A stretch of 64,000 nt of DNA. It comes from DASREM01 sp035652095. GTDB lineage: Bacteria; Acidobacteriota; Terriglobia; Terriglobales; Acidobacteriaceae. The translations under genes were made by a program, and so were the position numbers. This document shows, piece after piece, positions 5,827 through 13,894 of the stretch. The stretch lies in assembly GCA_035652095.1 (NCBI GenBank), contig DASREM010000036.1, positions 1-64,000 of the forward strand. The letters run 5' to 3'. The first letter of the stretch is position 1, and each line of letters begins with the position of its first letter. Below the pieces are notes generated by a model. That model made no database searches. It saw nothing but the letters and a program-made list of their open reading frames with translations, and was not told the DNA's origin.

Positions 5827-8571
5827 ATGCCTCACGAACTGCCCAAAGCGTACGAGCCCGGCGACATTGAAAAGCGCTGGGCCGAGTACTGGATCAGCGA
5901 GAAGCTGTTCTCGGTGAAGACGCCGCCTGCTGGTGAAAAGCGTCCTGTGTTCACGCTGCTCCTGCCGCCTCCGAACGTCACCGGACGCCTGCACATGGGC
6001 CACATGCTCAACCAGACGCAGATGGACATCATTGTGCGCTGGCATCGCATGCGCGGCTTCCTCACACTTTGGCTGCCCGGGACCGATCACGCCGGCATCG
6101 CCACCCAGATGATGGTGGACCGCCAGCTCCGCAGCGAGGGCAAGTCGCGCCTCGGCATGGGGCGCGAGAAGTTTGTCGAGCGCGTGTGGGAGTGGAAGCG
6201 CCATTATGGCGGCGCCATCCTCGACCAGATGAAGCGCCTGGGCGCGTCGGTCGACTGGGACCGCGAGTACTTCACCATGGACGAGAACCTGTCGCGCGCC
6301 GTGCGCGAGGTCTTCGTCCGCCTCTATGAACAAGGGCTGATCTATCGCGGAAAGTACATCGTCAACTGGTGCGCCGACTGCGGCACGGCGATCTCCGATC
6401 TCGAGGTCAAGCACGAAGACGTGCCCGGTAAGCTGTACGAAATTCGCTACCCGGTGATTGGAAGCGACGAGTTCATCACCGTTGCCACCACCCGGCCTGA
6501 GACCATGCTCGGCGATACCGCCGTTGCGGTGAACGAAAAAGACGAGCGCTACACGCATCTCCACGGCAAGAAAGTTTTGTTGCCGCTGATGAAGCGCGAG
6601 ATCCCCATCATCACCGACGAGCTGGCGCAACCCGAATTCGGCACCGGAGCCGTGAAAGTGACGCCCGCGCACGACGCCAACGACTTCGAGGCCGGATTGC
6701 GTCACAACCTGCCCCAGATCGAAGTCATCGACGAGCACAACAAGATGAGCTCGAATGCCGGCCCGTACGCCGGACTCGATCGCTTCGCCGCGCGCGCGAA
6801 AGTGCTCGAAGACCTGACTGCGCAGGGCTTCCTGGTCGCCACCAAGGATTACACCGTGGCTCTCGGCAAGTGCGATCGCTCCGGGACCATCGTCGAGCCG
6901 AGGCTCTCCACGCAGTGGTTCGTGAAGATCAAGCCCATGGCCGACAAAGCCATCGCCGCAGTCGAACGCGGCGAGATCACGATCGTCCCCGACAACTACC
7001 GCCAGGTCTACCTTAACTGGATGCGCAACATTCACGACTGGTGCATCTCGCGCCAGCTGTGGTGGGGCCACCGGATTCCCGCCTGGCGCTGCTCGTGCGG
7101 CGAAATGATCGTCGCGCGTGAGACGCCGGCGAAGTGTCCGAAATGCGGCGCCGCCGCGCTCGAGCAGGACACCGACGTGCTCGATACCTGGTTCTCGTCC
7201 GGGCTGCTGCCATTCACGACGCTGGGCTGGCCCGAGAAAACGCGCGACCAGGAAGTGTTCTATCCCACGACGCTGCTGATTACCGCCTACGAGATTCTGT
7301 TCTTCTGGGTGGCTCGCATGGTGATGTTCGGCTGCCACTTCATGCAAGGCCATCAACAGGACCCGGCGCTCAAGCAGGCCAGCGGCTGGGGCGAGAAGAA
7401 AGACGACAGCGTGCCCTTCCGCCAGGTCTACATTCACGCGCTGGTGCGCGATGCCGAGCGGCAGAAGATGTCGAAGACCAAGGGCAACGTGATCGATCCG
7501 CTGGAAATCATTGAGCGCTTCGGCACCGACGCCACCCGCTTCACGCTGGCTGCCATGGCCGCCCCGGGAACCGATATTGCGTTCAACGAGAGCCGCACCG
7601 ATGGCTATCGCAAGTTCGCGAACAAGATCTGGAACGCTGCGCGTTTCATGTTCATGAATCTCGACGCGGCGGAGCACGCGGGCGTGTGGAAAAGAGCAGA
7701 GTTGCCCGCAGACCTGGGCGGCTTCAGGCCCGAGACTCTGGAAGACCGCTGGATTCTCTCGCGCTTCCAGCGCGTGACCAAAGATGTTAACGATGCCCTG
7801 GAGACCTTCCGCTTCCACGAAGCCGCAAACCGCATTTACGATTTCTTCTGGGGCGATTTCTGCGACTGGTATATCGAGCTGATCAAGCCGCGGCTGGCGG
7901 TGGATGGAAACAAGGACTCGGTCAAAGCGGCCTGCGGTAATCTCATGTCCTTATTTGAAGCGTCACTGCGCCTGCTGCATCCGGTGATGCCGTTCATTAC
8001 CGAGGAAATCTGGCAGGCTGTCTACGATGGAAAGCCGCCGCAAAAGTCGATTGCACTGGCGGCGTATCCGAAAGCCGATGAGACCCGCATCGATCTCGAC
8101 GCGGAAACCGAGATGGCCGTGCTGCAGGATTTGATTGTCAGCGTTCGCAATCTGCGCGCGGAGTTGAAAGTGGAAACCAAGGCGAAGGTGCCGATCCAGA
8201 TTTATGCGCCGGAGAACGGTGTGCGCGGGTTGGTGGAAGGGAACCGCAACGCGGTGGAGCGGTTGGCCACAGTGGAGAATGTCGAGTTTGTGCAGACATC
8301 GCTGGCCAGGCTGCCGGGCGCGCGGCACACCGCGCGCTTCGACGTTCACGTAATCTACGAAAAACAAGTTGACGTGGCGGCTGAGCGTGAGCGCCTGAAA
8401 AAAGACTTGGAAAAGATCGAGAAAGAAATTGCCAACGGGCAACGGCAGTTGAGCAACGAACAGTTTTTGGCGAAGGCGCCGGCCCAGGTGGTCGAAGGAT
8501 TGAAGAAGCGCGCCGCCGAGTTGCAGGTGCTGCGCGAGAAAACTGCGAGCAAGCTGAAGGAGTTGGGGTAG
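5827..8571 (+). CDS. valS: valine--tRNA ligase
   Basis: Charges tRNA-Val with valine in the cytoplasm. From ATG 5827 it is 914 residues, normal for ValRS. The class I signature HMGH is at 56-59 and KMSKT is near 547. A CP1 editing domain occupies the middle, with CSCGE...CPKCG zinc-finger cysteines near 420-440. The C-terminus ends in a coiled coil rich in Glu and Lys (about 845-910), the tRNA-binding arm of ValRS. Reading frame upstream of 5827 is heptamer repeat, so the MPHELPKAYEP start is preferred. nadC follows after about 80 bp. Confidence 0.97.
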   Translation: MPHELPKAYEPGDIEKRWAEYWISEKLFSVKTPPAGEKRPVFTLLLPPPNVTGRLHMGHMLNQTQMDIIVRWHRMRGFLTLWLPGTDHAGIATQMMVDRQLRSEGKSRLGMGREKFVERVWEWKRHYGGAILDQMKRLGASVDWDREYFTMDENLSRAVREVFVRLYEQGLIYRGKYIVNWCADCGTAISDLEVKHEDVPGKLYEIRYPVIGSDEFITVATTRPETMLGDTAVAVNEKDERYTHLHGKKVLLPLMKREIPIITDELAQPEFGTGAVKVTPAHDANDFEAGLRHNLPQIEVIDEHNKMSSNAGPYAGLDRFAARAKVLEDLTAQGFLVATKDYTVALGKCDRSGTIVEPRLSTQWFVKIKPMADKAIAAVERGEITIVPDNYRQVYLNWMRNIHDWCISRQLWWGHRIPAWRCSCGEMIVARETPAKCPKCGAAALEQDTDVLDTWFSSGLLPFTTLGWPEKTRDQEVFYPTTLLITAYEILFFWVARMVMFGCHFMQGHQQDPALKQASGWGEKKDDSVPFRQVYIHALVRDAERQKMSKTKGNVIDPLEIIERFGTDATRFTLAAMAAPGTDIAFNESRTDGYRKFANKIWNAARFMFMNLDAAEHAGVWKRAELPADLGGFRPETLEDRWILSRFQRVTKDVNDALETFRFHEAANRIYDFFWGDFCDWYIELIKPRLAVDGNKDSVKAACGNLMSLFEASLRLLHPVMPFITEEIWQAVYDGKPPQKSIALAAYPKADETRIDLDAETEMAVLQDLIVSVRNLRAELKVETKAKVPIQIYAPENGVRGLVEGNRNAVERLATVENVEFVQTSLARLPGARHTARFDVHVIYEKQVDVAAERERLKKDLEKIEKEIANGQRQLSNEQFLAKAPAQVVEGLKKRAAELQVLREKTASKLKELG

Positions 8572-8649
8572 ACTGCGGAGCTTCGCTCCGAGCGACAGCC
8601 GAGGGCGGTCGCGACACAAGTCTCAGCCGGCGAAATGCCGGCGCTACCT

Positions 8650-9528
8650 ATGGACTGGAACAGCCGACGCATCACAGCGGTCATTGAGAACGCGTTGCAG
8701 GAGGATCGCGCCACGCGCGACGCCACCAGCTATGCCTGCATCGATCCCAACCAGCGCGCCGCCGGAACCGTGGTCGCCAAGCAGGACTGCATCCTTTCCG
8801 GATTGGGATGCATTCCGCGCATTCTGGAGTCCTACGCGACCCTCGACGGCGCCGTAACTACCCACTACGAAGTGACCAGCCATCCCGAGATTTTCGACGG
8901 GGTGCGCCTGCATGCCGGGCAAGCGGTGGCGGTGATCCGGCATAATGCGCGGGTGGTGCTGTCGTGCGAGCGCGTGATCCTGAATTTTCTGCAACGCTTG
9001 AGCGGCATCGCGACTTTGACCCGCAAATTTGTGGACGCCTGCGCGGGTACCAGGGTCCGCGTGCTCGATACGCGAAAAACCGCCCCCGGCTTGCGCATGC
9101 TCGACAAGTATGGCGTGCGCTGCGGCGGCGGGCAGAACCACCGCCTCGACCTGTCCGATGGCATCCTGATCAAGCACAACCACATCTCGCTGGCGGGCGG
9201 AATCATCCCTGCGCTCGAGCAGGCACACCGCAATCGTCGCGGGGTCGAACCCATCGAGATCGAGGTCCGCACCCTGGCGGAACTGGAACAGGCGCTTGGC
9301 AACCGCGCCGAGGCGATCCTGCTCGACAACATGTCGGTGGACGATGTGAAGCGCGCCGTCGAACGCTGCTCCAGGCACGAGCGCCGGATTCCCATCGAAG
9401 TTTCTGGCGGCATCACCCTCGAAAACATCCGCGCCTATGCCGAGACCGGGGTGGAGTTCATCAGCGTGGGCGCGCTGACTCACTCGGTGACGGCGGCCGA
9501 CATGAGTTTGCGAGTGGTGCCGGCGTAA
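8650..9528 (+). CDS. nadC: nicotinate-nucleotide pyrophosphorylase (carboxylating)
   Basis: Converts quinolinate and PRPP to nicotinate mononucleotide in de novo NAD synthesis. It carries TRKTAPGLRMLDKYGVRCGG followed by NHRLDLSDGILIKHNH, the PRPP/quinolinate site of NadC, and the late HERRIPIEVSGGIT strand. The ATG at 8650 (MDWNSRRITAV) gives 292 residues, the usual length. An in-frame ATG at 8635 lies inside a palindrome (GCCGGCGAAATGCCGGC) and is less likely. It forms a plus-strand cofactor cluster with birA and coaX. Confidence 0.95.
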   Translation: MDWNSRRITAVIENALQEDRATRDATSYACIDPNQRAAGTVVAKQDCILSGLGCIPRILESYATLDGAVTTHYEVTSHPEIFDGVRLHAGQAVAVIRHNARVVLSCERVILNFLQRLSGIATLTRKFVDACAGTRVRVLDTRKTAPGLRMLDKYGVRCGGGQNHRLDLSDGILIKHNHISLAGGIIPALEQAHRNRRGVEPIEIEVRTLAELEQALGNRAEAILLDNMSVDDVKRAVERCSRHERRIPIEVSGGITLENIRAYAETGVEFISVGALTHSVTAADMSLRVVPA

Positions 9529-9533
9529 ACAGT

Positions 9534-9561
9534 CGTTAGCCATTGGCCTTTGGCCATTGGC
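9534..9561. repeat. tandem heptamer array upstream of birA
   Basis: Four in-register 7-mers (CGTTAGC, CATTGGC, CTTTGGC, CATTGGC) lie in the nadC-birA gap. They end 6 bp before a TATAAT box, so a TTGGCC of the array could also act as a poor -35 element (19-bp spacing from 9543). Confidence 0.7.
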
Positions 9562-10620
9562 CCTCGCTATAATCCCCGCATCACGGTAACCAGGAAAAAA
9601 CGGCTGCGCGCCCGGACCACGTCCGCGCAGGTCCCGGAAAAAACCGACATCCGTCTGGGGCGCATCATTCGCCTGCTGACCGGTCATGCCATGGTGGTGG
9701 TCAGTGGCACCAAGATCGCGGAAGAGATCGGCATCAGCCGCTCCGAAGTCTGGCGGCTGATCCAGCAATTGCGTAAGCTGGGAGTGGAGATTGCCGGACA
9801 TCCGGCGACGGGGTATCGCTTGAAGTCGATTCCAGATCTATTGCTGCCTGATGTGGTGGCTCCGCTGGTCAAGGGCACGATCTTCGCAGACCATATTCAG
9901 CACTACTACAAAATCGGGTCTACGAATACGGCAGCCATGGAAGCGGCGGCCGCGGGCGCGCCGGAAGGCACCGTGCTGCTGGCCGAACAGCAGACCTCCG
10001 GCCGAGGACGCGGCTCCAATACCTGGCACTCCGCAGAGTCGGTGGGAATTTACTGTTCGGTGATCCTGCGGCCTGCGCTGCCGCCCGCGGAAGTCCTGGT
10101 CCTGACGCTGGCGGCCGGCTTGGCGGTCAGAAACGCCTTGCGGGAAATGGACTCCAGGCTGGACCCGGACCTGAAGTGGCCCAACGATGTTCTGATTGCG
10201 GGCAAGAAAGTGTGCGGCATTCTGACCGAAATGCACGCCGAGGCGACGCGGGTGCGTCACATCGTGGTGGGCGTTGGGATCAACGTCAATCAAACCACTT
10301 TCCCCGCCGAATTGCAGGCCATTGCGACCTCACTCAAACTCGCCGCGGGCACGGAGTGTTCGCGCGTCGAGCTGTGCGCGGCTTTGCTAAAATCGCTCGA
10401 CTTGGAGTATCGCAATCTGGTGCAGAAGCCAGACGCACGTGAGTCGATTCTGAAAAGGTTTCAGGAGCATTCGTCTTCGGTGCGCGGGCAGCAGGTGCGA
10501 ATCGAAGAAACGCCGGAGTTGCAAGGCGTAACCGAAGGCTTGGACCCGCGCGGGTTCCTGCAGTTGCGGACCGGGCAGGGACTGAAAACCGTGCTGAGCG
10601 GGACGGTGCGCCCGCGATAG
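9550..10620 (+). CDS. birA: bifunctional biotin ligase / biotin operon repressor
   Basis: Attaches biotin to acceptor lysines (acetyl-CoA carboxylase BCCP) and probably represses biotin genes. An N-terminal winged helix (IAEEIGISRSEVWRLIQQL) is followed by the ligase domain with GSTNTAAMEAAAAG, SGRGRGSNTW (biotinyl-AMP loop), KWPNDVLI and the C-terminal SH3-like domain. The start is uncertain. The coordinates give the longest frame (TTG 9550), but a TATAAT box at 9568-9573 lies inside it. An in-frame ATC at 9580 sits exactly 6 nt after that box. No ATG or GTG lies between the box and the winged helix. coaX follows 60 bp downstream. Confidence 0.93.
   Translation: MAIGPRYNPRITVTRKKRLRARTTSAQVPEKTDIRLGRIIRLLTGHAMVVVSGTKIAEEIGISRSEVWRLIQQLRKLGVEIAGHPATGYRLKSIPDLLLPDVVAPLVKGTIFADHIQHYYKIGSTNTAAMEAAAAGAPEGTVLLAEQQTSGRGRGSNTWHSAESVGIYCSVILRPALPPAEVLVLTLAAGLAVRNALREMDSRLDPDLKWPNDVLIAGKKVCGILTEMHAEATRVRHIVVGVGINVNQTTFPAELQAIATSLKLAAGTECSRVELCAALLKSLDLEYRNLVQKPDARESILKRFQEHSSSVRGQQVRIEETPELQGVTEGLDPRGFLQLRTGQGLKTVLSGTVRPR
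9568..9573 (+). promoter_or_regulatory. -10 box (TATAAT) of birA
   Basis: A consensus TATAAT directly follows the heptamer array. By the 6-7 nt spacing seen at other genes here, transcription would begin near 9580, inside the longest birA frame, which bears on the birA start. Confidence 0.55.
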
Positions 10621-10680
10621 TAAATCTGCCGGACAGCCGGGAGCGGCCGCAACGCGAGTCGGGCGTGATCACAGGGAAAA

Positions 10681-11532
10681 ATGCTTCTCGTACTTGATGT
10701 CGGCAATACCAACACGGTGCTGGGCGTCTTCGCGAAGCCCCCGGCGGCTTCGAACTACGAACGTCTGGCGGCGAACTGGCGGGTTGCAACCAACGCCACT
10801 CAGACCGTTGACGAGTACGGAGTGTTGTTCCGCAACCTGTTCGCGATGGCGAACCTGGAATCGGAAGGCATTCATGGCATCGTAGTCTCGTCCGTAGTTC
10901 CTCCCCTGGATTCGACTCTGCGCCAGGTGTGCGAGCGTTATTTCAACTGCAAGCCACTGTTCATCGAACCTGGAATCAAGACCGGCATGCCGGTGCTCTA
11001 TGACAATCCCGCGGAAGTTGGGGCGGACCGCGTGGTGAACTCGGTGGCTGCGTTTGAGAAGTATGGCGGGCCGATCGTCTCGGTGGACTTCGGAACGGCG
11101 ACGACGTTCGACTGCGTTTCTGCGAAGGGCGAGTACGTCGGCGGCGTGATCTGCCCGGGCATTGCGATCTCTGCCGAGGCCCTGTTCGGGAAAGCGGCGC
11201 GCCTGCAGCGCGTGGACATTCGCAAGCCGGCGCATGTGATCGGCACCAACACGGTAGCCAGCATGCAGTCGGGCCTTTATTACGGATACCTTGGGCTCAC
11301 TGACGGCATCCTGGAATTGCTGCTCGATGAGATGGGCCCGGATACAAAAGTGGTGGCGACCGGTGGCCTGGCATCGCTTATCGGATCGGGCTCCAGGTAC
11401 ATCAAACAGGTGGATGACTTTCTGACCTTGGATGGGCTGCGGATTATCTGGGAGCGTAATGCCGCCAAGCCGGCGAACCTCACCAAGCCGAAGAACGGCA
11501 AGCTTGCATCGAAGGCACGCCCGGGCCGCTGA
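10681..11532 (+). CDS. coaX: type III pantothenate kinase
   Basis: Phosphorylates pantothenate in the first step of coenzyme A synthesis. The 283-residue protein has the ASKHA-fold phosphate motifs MLLVLDVGNTNTVLGVF (1-17) and VSVDFGTATTFDCV (about 135-148), with VGGVICPGI between the two lobes. AGGGAAAA precedes the ATG. It lies between birA and an unknown gene that starts 6 nt after its stop, so translational coupling is likely. panB and panC for pantothenate synthesis are also present, at 40-42 kb. Confidence 0.95.
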   Translation: MLLVLDVGNTNTVLGVFAKPPAASNYERLAANWRVATNATQTVDEYGVLFRNLFAMANLESEGIHGIVVSSVVPPLDSTLRQVCERYFNCKPLFIEPGIKTGMPVLYDNPAEVGADRVVNSVAAFEKYGGPIVSVDFGTATTFDCVSAKGEYVGGVICPGIAISAEALFGKAARLQRVDIRKPAHVIGTNTVASMQSGLYYGYLGLTDGILELLLDEMGPDTKVVATGGLASLIGSGSRYIKQVDDFLTLDGLRIIWERNAAKPANLTKPKNGKLASKARPGR

Positions 11533-11538
11533 CCTGTC

Positions 11539-12237
11539 GTGGAAAACTACTTCAACTATTTCACCGAAATTGAGGAGCACTTCCAAAAGCGCCGCGGGAG
11601 CATCCTCCTGCTCTCGACGCTCGACTGGGCGCTGATCGAGACCTGGAAAGATGCGGGCATTCCGCTGGAGGCGGTGTTGCGCGGCATCGATGCGGCGTTT
11701 GAGAGTTATGAGAAGCGGCCGTCGCCGCGGAAGGTGAATAGCCTGGCGTACTGTTCGCAGGCCGTGTTGAGCGCCGCGGAAGACATGAAAGAAGCGGCCG
11801 TGGGAACCACAAGGGAATCCAAAGCAGGCCGCGGATTCGAGAGTACCGAGATCGCCGCGTTTCTAGAGCGCAACGCGACGCAGTTGGAGGCGGCGGAGTT
11901 CGCTGAGCCCTCCCCGGTGGCTATGCGAGCCGTCGCGCTCGAGATTGCTGAGTCCTTGCGCGATTTGGCGGGGGAGTTGGCGAGCAGCAAGGCTCTTCCT
12001 CGTCTCGAAGATGTTGAGCGCAGGCTGACCGCGCTGGAAGCGAAGCTTTTTGCCGCGCTGGTTACCTCGAGTTCCGAGGAGCAACTGGTAGCCGTTCGCG
12101 CGGAGGCGGACCGCGAACTCGCGCCTTACAAGCGCAAGATGAGCGGCCCGCAGATCGAACAACTGCACAAGCAGTTTCTGCACAAGCGCCTGCTGGAGAA
12201 GAGTGGACTGACGCGGCTGAGCCTGTTTTACATGTAG
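11539..12237 (+). CDS. conserved-looking protein of unknown function downstream of coaX
   Basis: A 232-residue soluble, mostly helical protein starting at GTG 11539. I do not recognise a domain. The N-terminus (ENYFNYFTEIEEHFQKRRG, then LSTLDWALIETWKDAGIPL) resembles a helical adaptor, and the second half is rich in Glu, Ala and Leu with likely coiled coil. No signal peptide or membrane segment is seen. Its 6-nt distance from coaX implies co-expression with the cofactor cluster. Confidence 0.75.
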   Translation: MENYFNYFTEIEEHFQKRRGSILLLSTLDWALIETWKDAGIPLEAVLRGIDAAFESYEKRPSPRKVNSLAYCSQAVLSAAEDMKEAAVGTTRESKAGRGFESTEIAAFLERNATQLEAAEFAEPSPVAMRAVALEIAESLRDLAGELASSKALPRLEDVERRLTALEAKLFAALVTSSSEEQLVAVRAEADRELAPYKRKMSGPQIEQLHKQFLHKRLLEKSGLTRLSLFYM

Positions 12238-12350
12238 GAGTGCTGATTCCTTATAACTCTGGCAGCGAAGTGAAGCACCTGCTGGGCTGCCGGCGAGAGC
12301 CGGTTCCTCTCTTCGCTCGGAATAAGCAAAGCGGGATGCCTCGGTGAGTC

Positions 12351-13517
12351 TTGACCAATAACTACGATGTTCTGATCCTCGGCGCTGGGGCGGCAGGCTT
12401 GATGTGCGCCATCGAGGCGGGCAAGCGCGGACGGCGGGTTCTGGTTCTCGAGCGATCGGAACGGCCGGGAAAAAAGATACTGATTTCCGGCGGAGGGCGC
12501 TGCAATTTCACCAATATCCATTGCCAGCCGGAAAACTTCCTTTCGGCCAATCCGCACTTTGCAAAATCGGCTCTGGCCCGGTACACGCCCGCCGATTTCA
12601 TCGCTCTGGTCGAGAAGCATCGCATCCGGTACCACGAGAAAACCCTGGGCCAATTGTTCTGCGATGGATCGGCGCGCGAAATTCTGGCCATGCTCGAAAG
12701 CGAGTGCCGTGCTGCCGGAGTGACGGTTCGTACTCACATTGCAATTCAAGAAGTCGTGCGCACCTCCGGGTTTATTGTGCGCACCTCGGATGACGATTTT
12801 CATGCGCCGGCCCTGGTAGTGGCGACGGGCGGGCTTTCGATCCCCAAGATGGGCGCGACCTCCTTTGGCTACGACCTGGCACGGCAGTTCGGACTCAAGG
12901 TTCGAAAGCCGCGGCCCGCACTCGTGCCCCTTACCTTCAATCCGGAAGACCGCAAGAATTACTGCGATCTCGCGGGAGTGGCGGCGGAGGTGGTTGCTTC
13001 ATCTGGCGCACATCAATTCCGGGAAAAGATGTTGATCACGCATCGCGGGTTAAGCGGGCCGGCGATCCTGCAGATTTCCTCTTACTGGAAGCCGGGCGAG
13101 GCGGTGAAACTGGATCTCGTTCCCGGTCATGAGGTGACTTCCGGATTTCGAGATCCGAAAACGCCGCGCAAGATTACGGCACTGAGGTCCGCGCTCCAGG
13201 AGCGGTTGCCGAACCGATTTGCCGCCCGCTGGCTTGAAATTCATGCGCCCGATGGGTGGAGCAATGCTGCGCTGGAGGAGTTCGAGCGCGGGCTGCATGC
13301 CTGGAGCGTGGTCCCGAGCGGTACCGAAGGGTTCGAGAAAGCGGAGGTCACCGCCGGGGGCGTGGATACGGATGAGTTGTCGCCAAAGACGATGGAGAGC
13401 CGTAAGGTTCCAGGACTGTTCCTCATCGGGGAAGTAGTAGATGTGACTGGCCACCTCGGCGGGTTTAATTTTCAGTGGGCTTGGGCTTCGGGCGCTGCGG
13501 CGGGCAGAGCGGTTTAG
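12351..13517 (+). CDS. NAD(P)/FAD-dependent oxidoreductase, BaiN/HI0933 family
   Basis: A 388-residue flavoprotein. The N-terminal dinucleotide fold VLILGAGAAGLMCAIEAGKR is followed by ERPGKKILISGGGRCNFTN, the hallmark of the HI0933/BaiN family. A late GEVVDVTGHLGGFNFQWAW-type segment closes the FAD site. The predicted start is TTG 12351. The physiological substrate of most family members is unknown, so no reaction is assigned. It is the last gene of the plus-strand run that begins with valS. Confidence 0.9.
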   Translation: MTNNYDVLILGAGAAGLMCAIEAGKRGRRVLVLERSERPGKKILISGGGRCNFTNIHCQPENFLSANPHFAKSALARYTPADFIALVEKHRIRYHEKTLGQLFCDGSAREILAMLESECRAAGVTVRTHIAIQEVVRTSGFIVRTSDDDFHAPALVVATGGLSIPKMGATSFGYDLARQFGLKVRKPRPALVPLTFNPEDRKNYCDLAGVAAEVVASSGAHQFREKMLITHRGLSGPAILQISSYWKPGEAVKLDLVPGHEVTSGFRDPKTPRKITALRSALQERLPNRFAARWLEIHAPDGWSNAALEEFERGLHAWSVVPSGTEGFEKAEVTAGGVDTDELSPKTMESRKVPGLFLIGEVVDVTGHLGGFNFQWAWASGAAAGRAV

Positions 13518-13793
13518 TTTCTTTGCAGCTCTGCGAGGCTTCGGGAAATCTTTGAGATCGCCAGGAAGGTCGCGGAGAAGCCAGAGGAACCCGGTCTCAT
13601 TTTGATTCACTTCAAGCTAAGTTGTTGATCCTCGGTGAGTGGGCTGTGTACGGGCAAAACCCTGGTTCGATCCTCGCCTAAAATGCCTTTTGCTGGCGTT
13701 CTGGGGCTCGCTGGCGCATTTCGAACGGGCAAGACGACCCTCGGGCCAGCCGTGGCTCTGGCGGGCCCCTAAGGCGATTCTGGGGGGGGGCTA

Positions 13794-13808
13794 ATATCTA
13801 ATAGATAT
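13794..13808. promoter_or_regulatory. palindrome, possible operator
   Basis: ATATCTA-A-TAGATAT is a perfect 7-bp inverted repeat in an AT-rich patch, about 75 bp before the -10 box of the methyltransferase gene. A symmetric protein-binding site is the simplest reading. There is no T-run to suggest a terminator. Confidence 0.45.
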
Positions 13809-13814
13809 AGCAAC

Positions 13815-13830
13815 CATACATTAGTGTATG
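13815..13830. promoter_or_regulatory. second palindrome, possible operator
   Basis: CATACA-TTAG-TGTATG is a perfect 6-bp inverted repeat with a 4-nt centre. It lies six bases after the first palindrome. Confidence 0.45.
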
Positions 13831-13882
13831 TACAAATGCCGGCGTTTGGCCGTGAAACCCGAACAGCCTCGCCCGCATGACA

Positions 13883-13888
13883 TAGAAT
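13883..13888 (+). promoter_or_regulatory. -10 box (TAGAAT), leaderless-type
   Basis: TAGAAT ends 6 nt before the TTG start at 13895, which places transcription initiation at or beside the start codon. There is no Shine-Dalgarno between them. Confidence 0.5.
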
Positions 13889-13894
13889 CAAGCC

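Larger units (their letters stand above)
13518..13894. other. intergenic region with two adjacent perfect palindromes
   Basis: No gene is seen. The left part holds a string resembling a tRNA T-loop that does not fold into a tRNA. A run of nine G is at 13782-13790. Two perfect inverted repeats follow at 13794-13808 and 13815-13830. A TAGAAT box at 13883 serves the next gene. Confidence 0.6.

Noticed and set aside
5746..7818. Long antisense open frame opposite valS (about 690 codons)
   Set aside because: Artefact of high G+C third positions; valS on the other strand has complete family motifs. The same applies to long frames opposite nadC, GH3 and the kinase gene.
13640..13680. tRNA-like T-loop string (GGTTCGATCC)
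   Set aside because: Flanking bases do not pair into a T-stem, acceptor stem or anticodon arm.
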